DNA from: Nocardioides sp. zg-1308
GTDB taxonomy: Bacteria > Actinomycetota > Actinomycetes > Propionibacteriales > Nocardioidaceae
Direction of reading: 5' to 3'
NCBI RefSeq assembly: GCF_013155375.1
Contig: NZ_JABJQY010000002.1
Location: 1,550,001-1,614,000, forward strand
DNA: 64,000 nt
Notes under the pieces: generated by a model
What the model was told of the DNA's origin: nothing
Seen by the model: the letters and a program-made list of their open reading frames with translations, nothing else
Database searches by the model: none
Shown here: one piece after another, positions 26,685 through 35,162 of the stretch
Layout: every line of letters begins with the position of its first letter
Position numbering within the stretch: position 1 is the first letter of the stretch
Translations under genes and position numbers: made by a program

Positions 26685-27365
26685 ATGCCTCACGTTCTGG
26701 TGGTCGAGGACGACGAGGACGTCGCCGTCCCGCTGGCGAGCCTGCTCACGACCGCGGGCTTCGACGCGACGGTCGTCGGGCGCGGCCGTGACGCCATCGC
26801 CCACGTCGGTGACACCGACACCGACATGGTGATCCTCGACCTGATGCTCCCCGACATGGACGGCATCGAGGTCTGCGGCGTGCTGCGCGACGGCGGCTTC
26901 GACGGCGGCCTGATCATGGTGACCGCCCGCGGCGGGGAGGGCGACGTCGTCGCCGGGCTCGACGCCGGCGCGGACGACTACCTCGCCAAGCCCTGCTCGG
27001 TCGCCGAGCTGCAGTCGCGCGTGCGCTCCGTGCTGCGGCGGATCCACCGCTCGTACGACGAGCCGGCCGCGGACGCGCCACCCGCGCGGGCGCTCGAGGT
27101 CGCTGAGCACCAGATCACCTTCGCCGGCCGCGAGATCGTCAATGCCGGGCGGGAGTACGACGTCCTCGCGCTGCTGGTCGCCCACCACGGCCGGGTCGTG
27201 ACGCGCGCCGCGCTGATGGACGAGGTCTGGGGCAGCGACTGGCCGGGCTCACCGATGGTGCTCCCCACCGCGATCGGCCGGATCCGGGAGCGGCTCGGCG
27301 CTGCCGGGGCGCCGGACCGCGTCGAGAACGTCCGGGGCATCGGCTACCGGTTGTCGGCCGACTGA
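26685..27365 (+). CDS. OmpR-family response regulator (orphan)
   Basis: 226 aa. The receiver domain (1-115) has the acidic pair in VVEDDED, phospho-acceptor Asp52 in ILDLMLPDMDG, Thr80 and Lys102 (YLAKP). The winged-helix DNA-binding domain (about 135-226) ends in the typical VRGIGYRL. It should activate or repress genes on phosphorylation. No histidine kinase gene is adjacent, so the partner lies elsewhere. A TAGGAT box 6 nt before the ATG indicates leaderless translation. Confidence 0.92.
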   Translation: MPHVLVVEDDEDVAVPLASLLTTAGFDATVVGRGRDAIAHVGDTDTDMVILDLMLPDMDGIEVCGVLRDGGFDGGLIMVTARGGEGDVVAGLDAGADDYLAKPCSVAELQSRVRSVLRRIHRSYDEPAADAPPARALEVAEHQITFAGREIVNAGREYDVLALLVAHHGRVVTRAALMDEVWGSDWPGSPMVLPTAIGRIRERLGAAGAPDRVENVRGIGYRLSAD

Positions 27366-27514
27366 GCGGTCCCGCCCTCAGCGTCTCGGAGATGAGTTCC
27401 ACGCCGACGACCGCGCGCCCCAGCCGCGCAACGGACGCCAGCGGCAGCCGTAGCCCGTCGTCCTCCGTCCTCGCAGGGCTTGTCCGACCGGCGCGGGTAG
27501 GACAGGTTGACACC

Positions 27515-28000
27515 ATGTCGCTCGAGCTGCGCGGGTCCGCCGAGCACCTCGAGCTCTGCCTGGAGCTGGCCGAGCAGGCGCTGGACCGGGGGGACTTCCC
27601 CTTCGGGTCGGTCCTCGTGGACCCCGCCGGCACGGTCCTGCGTACGGCGCTCAACGCCGAGGTCACGCGCGCGGACCCCACGGCCCACCCCGAGCTGGAG
27701 CTCGCCCAGTGGGCCGCCGCCCACGTCGCGGAGGACCGGCGCGGTTCGTGCCTCGTCTACACCTCCGGCGAGCACTGCCCGATGTGCGCCGCCGCCCACG
27801 CGTGGGTCGGCCTCGGCCCGATCGTCCACGCCGCGTCGTCCGACCAGCTGGCGCGGTGGCGTACGGCCTGGGGTCTCCCCGCCTCGCCCGTCGCCGTCCT
27901 GCCGATCAGGACCGTCGCCCCCGGCATCGAGGTACACGGACCGGTGGCGCCGTACGACGAGCGCGTCCGCGAGCTGCACCGGCGCCGGCTCGGCGCCTGA
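27515..28000 (+). CDS. Cytidine/nucleoside deaminase family protein
   Basis: 161 aa from the ATG at 27515. It is a zinc-dependent deaminase of the CDA fold: the first zinc ligand is in [11 protein letters not shown], with HPE in place of the usual HAE, and the second motif is [11 protein letters not shown] (P-C-x-x-C type; Cys-Pro-Met-Cys). The overall form resembles guanine/cytosine deaminases and TadA relatives. The substrate cannot be set. Its stop lies 4 nt before the GTG of the ECF sigma gene, so the two are probably co-transcribed. Confidence 0.87.
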   Translation: MSLELRGSAEHLELCLELAEQALDRGDFPFGSVLVDPAGTVLRTALNAEVTRADPTAHPELELAQWAAAHVAEDRRGSCLVYTSGEHCPMCAAAHAWVGLGPIVHAASSDQLARWRTAWGLPASPVAVLPIRTVAPGIEVHGPVAPYDERVRELHRRRLGA

Positions 28001-28004
28001 GCCG

Positions 28005-28973
28005 GTGCCGGCGCCCGACTTCGACGCTGCGGTCGCGAGCCATCGTGCCGAGCTCGAGGTGCACTGCTACCGGATGCTGGGCTCGGCGCACGACGCGGAA
28101 GACGCCGTGCAGGAGGCGCTGGTGCGCGCCTGGTCGGCCTTCGACCGGCTGGAGCCGGGCAGCAACGTGCGGGCCTGGCTCTACCGGATCGCCACGAACC
28201 GCTGCCTGACGATGATCGAGCGACGCCGGCGCCGCGAGCTGCCGGTGGACCTGTCGCCGGGCTCGGCCCTCGACGAGGTCGCCTGGCTCGAGCCCCACCC
28301 GGCGACCGCCGGCCTGGGCCCGGTCGGCCCGGAGGCGACCTACGAGGCGGCGGAGTCCGTGCAGCTCGCCTTCGTCGCGCTCCTGCAGCACCTGCCGGGA
28401 CGGCAGCGGGCGGCGCTGCTCCTGCGCGACGTCCTCGGCTTCCCCGCGGCGGAGGCCGCCGCCGTCCTCGGCACGAGCGTGCCGGCGCTCACCAGCGCGC
28501 TGCAGCGGGCGCGGGTCGCGGTCGCCGACAGGCTGCCCCCGCCGGACGGGCCCGAGGACGAGGTGGCCCGGGTGGCGAGCCGCTACGCCCGGGCGTGGGA
28601 GGCGGGGGACGTCGAGGCGATCGTGGGGCTGCTCGACGCGGACGCCGACTACTCCATGCCACCCGAGCCCCAGTGGTTCCGGGGTCGTGACGCCATCCGC
28701 GGATTCCTGCTCGAGGGACCGCTCCGCGAGCGGTGGCGCTTCGTCGGCACCCGCGCCAACGAGCAGGTCGCCTTCGGCACCTACATGTGGGACGCGTCGC
28801 GCGGCACCTTCGCCGCGATGGCCCTCGACCTGCTCCGGGTCCGGGGCGGCCTGGTGACCGAGGTCGTCTCCTTCCTGACGCCCGAGGTGTTCGGGCGGTT
28901 CGGGCTCCCGGACGAGGTCTCCGGGGACACGCGCGGGGACCTCGCCGCGGATCTCGTCGGCGACGGCCGATGA
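28005..28973 (+). CDS. ECF sigma factor with SnoaL-like C-terminal domain
   Basis: 322 aa from a GTG at 28005. Sigma region 2 (about 10-75) has [20 protein letters not shown] and [15 protein letters not shown]. Region 4 (about 120-175) has [20 protein letters not shown] and a helix-turn-helix. Residues about 185-310 form a SnoaL/NTF2-like domain ([32 protein letters not shown]). ECF sigmas with this extension usually lack a separate anti-sigma factor, and the extension modulates activity in known cases. The next gene encodes a free-standing SnoaL-like protein. Confidence 0.92.
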   Translation: MPAPDFDAAVASHRAELEVHCYRMLGSAHDAEDAVQEALVRAWSAFDRLEPGSNVRAWLYRIATNRCLTMIERRRRRELPVDLSPGSALDEVAWLEPHPATAGLGPVGPEATYEAAESVQLAFVALLQHLPGRQRAALLLRDVLGFPAAEAAAVLGTSVPALTSALQRARVAVADRLPPPDGPEDEVARVASRYARAWEAGDVEAIVGLLDADADYSMPPEPQWFRGRDAIRGFLLEGPLRERWRFVGTRANEQVAFGTYMWDASRGTFAAMALDLLRVRGGLVTEVVSFLTPEVFGRFGLPDEVSGDTRGDLAADLVGDGR

Positions 28974-29029
28974 GATCGGGCGTCCGGCCAGGTTGTAGGA
29001 GGAGAGAACCCCGTCGAAGGAGCCGACCG

Positions 29030-29422
29030 ATGACCGACCACGAGCAGATCCGCGCCCTCGTCCAGCGCTGGGCCGAGGCCGTGCACCGCGGCGACCTGGA
29101 CACCGTCCTGGCCGACCACGCCGACGACATCGTGATGTTCGACGTGCCGCCGCCCCACGACGGCGTCCGCGGCATCGACGCCTACCGCGAGACCTGGCCG
29201 CCGTTCTTCGAGTGGCAGGCCTCCGGAGCGGTGTTCGAGGTCGTCGACCTCGACGTGACCGCCGGCGACGGCGTCGCGTACGCCCACGCGCTGCTGCTGT
29301 GCGCCACGCCCGAGCAGCTCGCCGAGAAGCCGGACGTACGCCTGCGCCTGACGCTCGGCCTGCGCCGCGAGGCGGAGCGGTGGGTGGTCGCGCACGAGCA
29401 CCACTCGTTCGCCGTCTCCTGA
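29030..29422 (+). CDS. SnoaL/NTF2-like protein
   Basis: 130 aa. The sequence begins IRALVQRWAEAVHRGDLDTVLADHADDIVMFDVPPP, a typical start of the SnoaL-like cone fold, and ends with WVVAHEHHSF. Such proteins include isomerases, cyclases and uncharacterised ligand binders. A clear AAGGA site precedes the ATG. It follows the ECF sigma gene, whose C-terminal domain has the same fold, so the two may be functionally linked; that is inference. Confidence 0.88.
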   Translation: MTDHEQIRALVQRWAEAVHRGDLDTVLADHADDIVMFDVPPPHDGVRGIDAYRETWPPFFEWQASGAVFEVVDLDVTAGDGVAYAHALLLCATPEQLAEKPDVRLRLTLGLRREAERWVVAHEHHSFAVS

Positions 29423-29511
29423 GCAGTCGCTCGACCCCGGGCGGAGCAGGTCTGGCCGCGAGGGCCGCCGGTCGGCACCTCAGAGGGAGGTGGCGGACCC
29501 TCGGCCGTTCC

Positions 29512-29517
29512 TAGCGT
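29512..29517 (+). promoter_or_regulatory. -10 box, leaderless start of VanY-like gene
   Basis: TAGCGT, then 6 nt, then the GTG at 29524. Confidence 0.65.
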
Positions 29518-29523
29518 GCTGGT

Positions 29524-30081
29524 GTGACCACGATCCGCCGCACCCGGCTCACCCTGACCGTCCTCGTCCTCGCCCTGCTCACGCTCGGCTGCTACGCCTC
29601 GGAGGGCGGCGAGGACGCCCTCCGCACCGCCGAGGCGGTGGTGACGGGACGGACCGACGTCGACTCGCTCGCCCCCGACGACGCCGCGCTGACCAGGCTG
29701 GACCCGGAGCTGCTGGCGGCCGTGCGCCGGGCGACCCGCGACGCCGAGCGGGACGGCGTACGCCTGACGATCACCAGTGGCTGGCGCAGCAGCGCGCACC
29801 AGGAGCGGTTGCTGGCCGAGGCCGTCGAGCAGTACGGCAGCCTCGAGGAGGCCAGCCGCTGGGTCGCCACGCCCGACGCGTCGGCGCACGTCACCGGCGA
29901 CGCCGTCGACATCGGTCCCACCGACGGCGCGATCTGGGTCGGCCGGCACGGGGCGGCGTACGGCCTCTGCCAGGTCTTCGCCAACGAGCCGTGGCACTTC
30001 GAGCTGCTCACCACGCCGGGCGGCCCGTGCCCGCCGATGCTGCCGGACGGGAGTGCGCCTCGGATGCCGCGGCCGCGTTGA
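29524..30081 (+). CDS. VanY-like D-Ala-D-Ala carboxypeptidase lipoprotein
   Basis: 185 aa. The signal peptide ends in a lipobox (LTLGC). The peptidase M15/VanY domain shows ITSGWRSSAHQ, the zinc motif S-x-H-x-x-G-x-A-x-D (SAHVTGDAVDIG) and the second motif EPWHFELL with the catalytic Glu and last histidine. It probably trims the terminal D-Ala from cell-wall peptides outside the membrane. Expression is leaderless from the GTG. The last 74 nt overlap the convergent DUF6069 gene. Confidence 0.92.
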   Translation: MTTIRRTRLTLTVLVLALLTLGCYASEGGEDALRTAEAVVTGRTDVDSLAPDDAALTRLDPELLAAVRRATRDAERDGVRLTITSGWRSSAHQERLLAEAVEQYGSLEEASRWVATPDASAHVTGDAVDIGPTDGAIWVGRHGAAYGLCQVFANEPWHFELLTTPGGPCPPMLPDGSAPRMPRPR

Positions 30082-30451
30082 GCCGCCGGATCGCGAGCAG
30101 GCTGATGGGCACGAGCGTCAGGTGGCATGCCGCAAGGGCGACGGTGCTGACGGCGTCGAGGTCGACCGGGAGCGTCATCAGCCCGATCGTGGCCACGGCG
30201 AGCGCCGCCGCGACGACGGACGCGACGGTCGCGATCCGCGGGACCCGTCCCACGAGCAGCGCGACGACCGTCAGCCCGAGGCCGAGCGGGACCGCGGAGA
30301 AGCCGGCGACCGTGACGGCGTCGACCGTCATCGCCTCGCCCTCGCGCGTGAAGGTGAAGTCGCCGCCGGCGAGCCGCCCCAGGGCGTACGCCGCGAGGTT
30401 GACGACGACCGCGGTGAGGACGGCGGCCAGCACGACGCCGGCGCGCCTCAC
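30008..30451 (-). CDS. DUF6069-like membrane protein
   Basis: 147 aa from a GTG at 30451, with four predicted transmembrane helices (VVLAAVLTAVVVNLAAYALG; VAGFSAVPLGLGLTVVALLVG; IATVASVVAAALAVATIGLM; VSTVALAACHLTLVPISLL). The layout fits the DUF6069 family of small actinobacterial membrane proteins, function unknown. The start overlaps the SRPBCC stop by 4 nt (GTGA), so it is translationally coupled as the third gene of an ArsR operon. Its 3' end overlaps the VanY-like gene by 74 nt. Confidence 0.75.
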   Translation of the reverse strand: MRRAGVVLAAVLTAVVVNLAAYALGRLAGGDFTFTREGEAMTVDAVTVAGFSAVPLGLGLTVVALLVGRVPRIATVASVVAAALAVATIGLMTLPVDLDAVSTVALAACHLTLVPISLLAIRRLNAAAASEAHSRPAASAGTGRPAW

Positions 30452-30918
30452 GTCGGGCTCCCGGTGCGGTCGAGGTAGGCCGCGATGCGGGCGAAGGCGC
30501 CGTTCCACACCTCGGCGCCAAAGAAGTCGCGCACCTCGGGCACGGGGAACCCGGCCTGGTGCACCGACATCAGGGTGCCGTCGCCGTCGGGCTCGAAGGT
30601 GACGGTGATGCGGGTCGCCATCTCCTCGCCCTCCGGCGTGCGCCCGACGGAGTCGGTGACGAGGCGGTGGGGGCGGTCGATCTCGACGAAGGTCTGGGTC
30701 TCGCGGAACACGACGTCCTCGCTGGGACCCCACGCCGCGACCTGCTGGCCGCCGACGCGCAGGTCGACCGAGATGTCGACGTAGCCGGGCTCGTCGTCGA
30801 GGATCGTGAACCAAGCCTTCTGCTTCTCCGCGTCGGTGTAGGCGTCGAACACCTCCTCCGGCGTGGCGGGCAGGTGCCGCGACGTGCGGAGGTCGAGGTT
30901 GTCGGTCGTGTCGGTCAT
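30448..30918 (-). CDS. SRPBCC (AHSA1-like) domain protein
   Basis: 156 aa. The helix-grip fold is indicated by TSRHLPATPEEVFDAYTDAEKQKAWF and the C-terminal long helix FFGAEVWNGAFARIAAYLDR. These proteins bind hydrophobic ligands. The pair ArsR regulator plus AHSA1-like protein is widespread in bacteria, with the regulator controlling the SRPBCC gene. It overlaps both neighbours by 4 nt. Confidence 0.92.
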   Translation of the reverse strand: MTDTTDNLDLRTSRHLPATPEEVFDAYTDAEKQKAWFTILDDEPGYVDISVDLRVGGQQVAAWGPSEDVVFRETQTFVEIDRPHRLVTDSVGRTPEGEEMATRITVTFEPDGDGTLMSVHQAGFPVPEVRDFFGAEVWNGAFARIAAYLDRTGSPT

Positions 30919-31250
30919 CGGTCCGTGCCTTTCTGCAGGGTGAACCAGGTGTCGAGGCCGTCGAGGCGTCGCTCCCAGAGGCGTTGGTAGAAGCCGATCC
31001 AGGCCATCGCGTCGTCCAGTCGCTCGGTGCCGAGGCGGCAGTGGCGCGAGCGCCCGACCTTCTCGGTCGACACCAGCCCGGCCTCCTCGAGGACGTGGAG
31101 GTGCTTCTTGACGCCGGTGAGGGAGATGCCGAGCGGCTCGGCGAGCTCGCTGACGGTGGCCGACCCCCGACCGAGCCGCTCGAGCATCGTGCGCCGGGTG
31201 GGGTCGGCCAGCGCCGCGAAGGTGCGGTCGAGGTCGGCTTGCTGAACCAT
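30915..31250 (-). CDS. ArsR-family repressor
   Basis: 111 aa from the ATG at 31250; an ATG at 31262 would add four residues. The winged helix is complete: RTFAALADPTRRTMLERLG, then VSELAEPLGISLTGVKKHLH (recognition helix) and AGLVSTEKVGRSRHCRL. No cysteine metal site is visible, which fits the SRPBCC-associated subgroup rather than metal sensors. Two GAACC-N4-GGTTC-like palindromes lie at and just upstream of the start, probable autoregulatory sites. Its stop overlaps the SRPBCC start by 4 nt. Confidence 0.92.
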   Translation of the reverse strand: MVQQADLDRTFAALADPTRRTMLERLGRGSATVSELAEPLGISLTGVKKHLHVLEEAGLVSTEKVGRSRHCRLGTERLDDAMAWIGFYQRLWERRLDGLDTWFTLQKGTDR

Positions 31251-31257
31251 GAGGTTC
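31244..31257. promoter_or_regulatory. ArsR operator copy 1
   Basis: GAACC-ATGA-GGTTC, a perfect 5-bp inverted repeat that covers the start codon region of the repressor gene. Confidence 0.6.
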
Positions 31258-31270
31258 ACCATCGCACACT

Positions 31271-31284
31271 GAACCAGGTGGGTC
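31271..31284. promoter_or_regulatory. ArsR operator copy 2
   Basis: GAACC-AGGT-GGGTC, the same pattern with one mismatch, centred 27 bp upstream of copy 1. The complement includes TTGACC, a possible -35 box. Confidence 0.55.
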
Positions 31285-31319
31285 AACGTCTGTTTCGCCC
31301 CGGCTGTCACCATGGCGGC

Positions 31320-31910
31320 ATGCCCAGCACCGTCCGCGAGCCCGTGTGGAAGGGTGCCGCGCTGCTCACCGGCGGCTTCGTCGTCGTGCTCTGGCTGCTC
31401 GAGATCCTCGACGCCGCATCGGGCAACGCGCTCGACGCGTACGGCGTCCAGCCGCGCAGCGAGGACGGCCTGGTCGGCATCGCGTTCGCGCCGCTGCTGC
31501 ACTTCGGCTTCGGGCACCTGGTCAGCAACACCGTGCCGGTCGTCGTCCTCGGCTTCCTGACCCTGGCCACCGGGATCGCGCGCGGGCTGTTCGCCACCGC
31601 GATCATCTGGGTCGTCGGCGGACTGGGGGTGTGGGTCTTCGCGCAGCCGGGCAGCGTCCACGCCGGCGCCTCGGTCCTGGTCTTCGGGTGGATCGTCTAC
31701 CTCGTGGTGCGCGGCTTCCTCAACCGCAACACGACCGAGATCCTCATCGGCGTCGTCGTCTTCCTGCTCTACAGCAGCGCCCTGCTCGGCGTGCTGCCCG
31801 GCCAGACCGGCGTCTCGTGGCAGGGGCACCTCTTCGGCGCGGTCGGCGGGGTCATCGCCGCGCGGCTGCTCACCACCCGCGTACGCAGTGAGTCGAGCAT
31901 CACGTACTGA
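31320..31910 (+). CDS. Rhomboid-family intramembrane serine protease
   Basis: 196 aa, six hydrophobic segments. Rhomboid landmarks are FGHLVSN (H-x3-N, about residue 65), the serine region HAGASVLVFGW and the catalytic histidine in WQGHLFGAVGG. The usual G-x-S-G is here G-A-S-V, so the second glycine is replaced. Rhomboids cut transmembrane substrates within the membrane. The gene is divergent from the ArsR operon. Confidence 0.88.
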   Translation: MPSTVREPVWKGAALLTGGFVVVLWLLEILDAASGNALDAYGVQPRSEDGLVGIAFAPLLHFGFGHLVSNTVPVVVLGFLTLATGIARGLFATAIIWVVGGLGVWVFAQPGSVHAGASVLVFGWIVYLVVRGFLNRNTTEILIGVVVFLLYSSALLGVLPGQTGVSWQGHLFGAVGGVIAARLLTTRVRSESSITY

Positions 31911-31948
31911 GCGGTAACAAACGCCGTACGTCGTCGTCGCGGGCCTCC

Positions 31949-31954
31949 TAGCCT
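31949..31954 (+). promoter_or_regulatory. -10 box, leaderless start of lipoprotein gene
   Basis: TAGCCT, then 6 nt, then the ATG at 31961. Confidence 0.65.
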
Positions 31955-31960
31955 GCCGCC

Positions 31961-32404
31961 ATGCGTGCTCTCGCCCTCGCCCTGGCCCTGATTGTCCCCG
32001 CCCTCGCCGCCTGCTCCGGCGGCGACGAGGACCCGTCCGGCGCCGCGTCGGCCGTGGCGCACGAGGAGGACCAGGCCCTGGCCGAGTGGCGCTCCGCGGT
32101 CGAGGCCGAGCTTGGGTCGGACTCCTTCGACTTCGCCAGCATCCAGCAGGACGCGGCCGTCGACTGCCTCCGCACGGACTCCTCGGCGTGGACCGTCGAG
32201 CTGGCCCTCAGTGGCGACGTGGCCACCTCCGGGCTCACTCGCGTCGGCCTCGAGCACGCGTGCGGGGACGTCGTACCGGCGTTCGACGAGGCCCTCGCCG
32301 CCGTCGAGGCGGCCGCCGACCCGCTCGAGCTGGTCTGCGGGCCGGACGTCGAGCTGAGCGCCGAGGACTCCCTCAAGGCCGAGCTGGTCTGCGCCCACCG
32401 CTGA
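31961..32404 (+). CDS. Hypothetical small lipoprotein
   Basis: 147 aa. The signal peptide MRALALALALIVPALAAC ends with the lipobox LAAC (Cys18). The mature part is acidic and helical and contains three further cysteines (DCLRTD, HACGDV, LVCGPD) that may form disulphides outside the membrane. No family was recognised. A TAGCCT hexamer 6 nt before the ATG indicates leaderless expression. Confidence 0.75.
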   Translation: MRALALALALIVPALAACSGGDEDPSGAASAVAHEEDQALAEWRSAVEAELGSDSFDFASIQQDAAVDCLRTDSSAWTVELALSGDVATSGLTRVGLEHACGDVVPAFDEALAAVEAAADPLELVCGPDVELSAEDSLKAELVCAHR

Positions 32405-32449
32405 CGGCGCCCTGGCGCGGCGCAACCCGCTCTCAGCGAGGCGCGGCGC

Positions 32450-32641
32450 TCACGAGGGCTCGACCGGTCCGGCGTCCCCGTCCGCCTCGGCGCCCGCGGC
32501 ATGCGCCGCGTGCTCTGCGTCCTCCGCGCGGTCCTCGTCGTCGCGACGGCCGGGCGACGGCTCCGCGTTCACCGGGTCGGTGTCGAGGTGGGTCTGCGGG
32601 TCCGTCCAGGGCCCCGTCGTCGCGTCACCGGATGCGCTCAT
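32450..32641 (-). CDS. Small acidic hypothetical protein
   Basis: 63 aa, rich in Asp, Glu, Ala and Pro (for example RRDDEDRAEDAEHAAHAAGA), with no hydrophobic segment and probably disordered. The start is supported by a strong GAGGAGGAG ribosome binding site directly upstream. It is convergent with the lipoprotein gene (45 bp apart). Function unknown. Confidence 0.6.
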   Translation of the reverse strand: MSASGDATTGPWTDPQTHLDTDPVNAEPSPGRRDDEDRAEDAEHAAHAAGAEADGDAGPVEPS

Positions 32642-32898
32642 CTGCTGCTCCTCCTCGTCGACTCGTGCCTCGCTTGTACCCCGCTCGAGGAGGAGTAGTC
32701 AAAAAGGCCGCCGGCGGGGGTGTATGCATGTGCCCCCCAGGGGTACAGCGAGTTTCGTCGCGGGCCTGCCGTCATGGCCCCGGCACCAGCCGCGGGACCC
32801 GCCGGCCCTCACCTCCCGTACGCCGTGCGAGGGGGGACCGGCGGGGCTCGTTGGCCTCGCGCGGTGCATGCGGCTCGGGGGGCGGGGTACGGGCGTCC

Positions 32899-33507
32899 AT
32901 GCCCGACCTCAGCTGCCTCGTCCTGAACTGCACGCTCAAGCCCTCGCCGGCCGACTCCAGCGCGGAGCTGCTCGGCTCGCAGGTCCTCGAGGCGTTCGAG
33001 GAGCTCGGGGTGGCCGGCTCGATGGTGCGCGTCGTCGACCACGACGTCCGCTTCGGCGTGACCACCGACGAGGGGGACGGCGACCAGTGGCCGACGCTGC
33101 GCGAGAAGCTCCTCGCCAGCCAGATCCTCGTCATGGTCACGCCCATCTGGCTCGGTCAGCCCTCCTCGGTGTGCAAGATGGTCCTCGAGCGGCTCGACGC
33201 CGAGCTCGGCGAGACCGACGACGACGGCCGCCCGTCGATGTTCGGCAAGGTCGCCGGCATCGGCGTCGTGGGGAACGAGGACGGCGCGCACCACGTGACG
33301 GCCGACCTCGCCCAGGCCCTCGACGACGTCGGCTTCACGATCCCCGCCCAGGCGACGACGTACTGGGTCGGCGAGGCGATGCAGGCCGTTGACTACAAGG
33401 ACATGTCGCCCACGCCCGAGAAGACCGCGCAGACCACCCAGGTCCTCGCCCGCAACGCCACCCACCTCGCAAGGCTGCTGGCGGAGTCGCCGTACCCGGC
33501 CGGCTGA
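32899..33507 (+). CDS. Flavodoxin/NADPH-dependent FMN reductase family protein
   Basis: 202 aa. The N-terminal phosphate loop reads LVLNCTLKPSPADSSAELL, and the second FMN motif is in TPIWLGQPSSVCKMVLERLD. The helix GKVAGIGVVGNEDGAHHV follows. This is the flavodoxin-like NAD(P)H-dependent oxidoreductase fold, usually a two-electron quinone or flavin reductase. The ATG at 32899 was chosen because the motif begins just after it. Upstream (32642-32898) lies a gap with a local AAAAAGG stretch and no gene seen. A type-A repeat follows the stop. Confidence 0.88.
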   Translation: MPDLSCLVLNCTLKPSPADSSAELLGSQVLEAFEELGVAGSMVRVVDHDVRFGVTTDEGDGDQWPTLREKLLASQILVMVTPIWLGQPSSVCKMVLERLDAELGETDDDGRPSMFGKVAGIGVVGNEDGAHHVTADLAQALDDVGFTIPAQATTYWVGEAMQAVDYKDMSPTPEKTAQTTQVLARNATHLARLLAESPYPAG

Positions 33508-33523
33508 TCGCGCGGCGATGATC

Positions 33524-33601
33524 GTGGAGGATCCGAGTCACCTGGTGGCTCGGATCTTCCGCGTTGTCCCGGCGGTCACCGGATATCCGGTGACTCCAGA
33601 C
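33524..33601 (+). repeat. Two-hairpin repeat, type A copy 1
   Basis: 78 bp. The first hairpin pairs GGAGGATCCGAG with CTCGGATCTTCC. The second is the perfect palindrome GTCACCGGATATCCGGTGAC (33575-33594). Copy 2 lies at 38880-38957. It lies between convergent genes and may act as a terminator. Confidence 0.85.
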
Positions 33602-33642
33602 CCGAGAGACCTATAGGGACCAGACCCACGGACCCCGACCCC

Positions 33643-34314
33643 TCACCGTCCGCGCAACGGCCCCTCGTCGAGGTGGTCGAGCAGGTCGCGGGGGCCGTCG
33701 TGGACCCGGGAGGCCCCGGCGGCGAGCAGCCGCTCGGCGGCCACGCCGCCGCTGCGCAGCCCGACGAACGCGGCACCGGCCGACTCGGCGGAGAGGGCGT
33801 CCCACACGGCGTCGCCGACGACGACGGCCGGACCCCCGCCGACGCGGGCGACCGCCTCGTCGACGATGTCGGGCGCCGGCTTGCTCGGCACGCCGTCAGA
33901 CCCGGTCAGCACGGCGTCGAGGTGCCGGCGCACGTCCACCAGCTCGAGCAGGTCGTCGACGATGTCGGCCTCCGACGAGCTCGCCAGCACGACGCGGTGG
34001 CCGCGGGTGGCCAGGGCGGCGGCCAGCTCGGACGCCCCGTCGAGGGCACAGACGGTGCGCAGGGTGGCCTTGAAGTACTTGTCGTGGAGCGCCCGTACGT
34101 CGTCGCCGACGGCGTCCTCGGCGGCGTCACCGGCGACGTGGGCGACGAGCCGGTCCCCGCCCATGCCGATCGCCTCGTGGATCCGGACGCCTGACACGCG
34201 CAGGCCGACGTCGTTGAGCGCGGCCTTCCACGCGACGACGTGCTGGTAGACGGAGTCGACGAGGGTGCCGTCGAGGTCGAGGACGACGACCGGGGAGGTG
34301 AGCTCGGCAACCAT
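33643..34314 (-). CDS. HAD-superfamily hydrolase
   Basis: 223 aa. Motif I VVLDLDGTLVDSV supplies the nucleophile and acid/base aspartates, motif II is in VVLASSSEADI, the lysine is in GVPSKPAPDIVDEA, and motif IV is VVVGDAVWD. The alpha-helical cap follows motif I (subfamily IA, phosphoglycolate-phosphatase/beta-phosphoglucomutase type). The cap residue pattern does not settle the substrate. It is probably a sugar-phosphate or similar phosphatase. It ends near a type-A repeat and is divergent from the GAF-ANTAR gene. Confidence 0.9.
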   Translation of the reverse strand: MVAELTSPVVVLDLDGTLVDSVYQHVVAWKAALNDVGLRVSGVRIHEAIGMGGDRLVAHVAGDAAEDAVGDDVRALHDKYFKATLRTVCALDGASELAAALATRGHRVVLASSSEADIVDDLLELVDVRRHLDAVLTGSDGVPSKPAPDIVDEAVARVGGGPAVVVGDAVWDALSAESAGAAFVGLRSGGVAAERLLAAGASRVHDGPRDLLDHLDEGPLRGR

Positions 34315-34434
34315 GGCGGCCGGTACCCGCAGGGAGGGGTGGCATGCGTCGCCCCCCCGGGCGGGTGTGGCGTTCCCCGCCGGGCAGGAGCACCATCGAT
34401 GGGCAGGACCACTGGGACGTCGAGGGGGACCGCC

Positions 34435-35103
34435 ATGGAGCTCCTGCCACAGAGCAGGGAAGCACTGGACGAGTACGTCGCGCCGTCGATCGATGACGTC
34501 GAGAGCCTTCTGCGCGTGATCGAGGGCTGGGCCGTCCGGGCCGTGCCGGAGTGTGTCGCGCTGAGCGTCACGCTGCTGGACGAGGACCTGACCTTCACGC
34601 TCGTCGACCCCGCCGCGCGCCCGCTGGCGACGGTGCCGGGCGCGGGCGCCCCGGGTGCGCCACCCGCGCCGCCACCCGAGGAGGCCCATGCGCTCGACGA
34701 GGGCGGCTGGGCCGAGATGGCCCGGGAGCGGGCCTTCGCCGGGATCGCGAGCACGATCTCGCTGCCGGTCGTCGAGCACGGACGGGCCGTGCTCAACATC
34801 GACCTCTACGCCTCGACGGCGCAGGCGTTCCACGGTCGCATCGACGGGCTCGTCGACGCCCTGGGCGTGTGGCAGGCCGGTGCTGTCACCAACGCCGACC
34901 TGGGTTTCGACACCCTCCGCCGTGCCGAGGCCGCTCCCGAGCGCCTCCGCGAGCAGCGCCTCTTCGACGTGGCGGTGGGCCTGCTGGCCGCCCACCTCGG
35001 CGTGACCACCGAGGACGCTCTAGCGCTGCTGCGCGAGGCGGCCGAACGGGCGGGCATCTCCGAGACGCAGGCGGCCGACGTGGCGCGGACGCTGCTCGCC
35101 TGA
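34435..35103 (+). CDS. GAF-ANTAR-like regulator
   Basis: 222 aa with a GAGGGGG ribosome binding site. The N-terminal part looks like a GAF sensor fold (CVALSVTLLDEDLTFTLVD; ISLPVVEHGRAVLNIDLYAS). The last 60 residues resemble an ANTAR RNA-binding domain (QRLFDVAVGLLAAHLGVTTE; ALALLREAAERAG). ANTAR proteins bind paired hairpins in nascent mRNA and prevent termination. The ANTAR part is divergent from the consensus. The LuxR-type gene follows 59 nt later. Confidence 0.8.
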   Translation: MELLPQSREALDEYVAPSIDDVESLLRVIEGWAVRAVPECVALSVTLLDEDLTFTLVDPAARPLATVPGAGAPGAPPAPPPEEAHALDEGGWAEMARERAFAGIASTISLPVVEHGRAVLNIDLYASTAQAFHGRIDGLVDALGVWQAGAVTNADLGFDTLRRAEAAPERLREQRLFDVAVGLLAAHLGVTTEDALALLREAAERAGISETQAADVARTLLA

Positions 35104-35162
35104 GGGGGCGCGGACCCTGGCGGGCAGCGCATGCTCCCCGCCCTTCGGGGTACCTATCGCCC

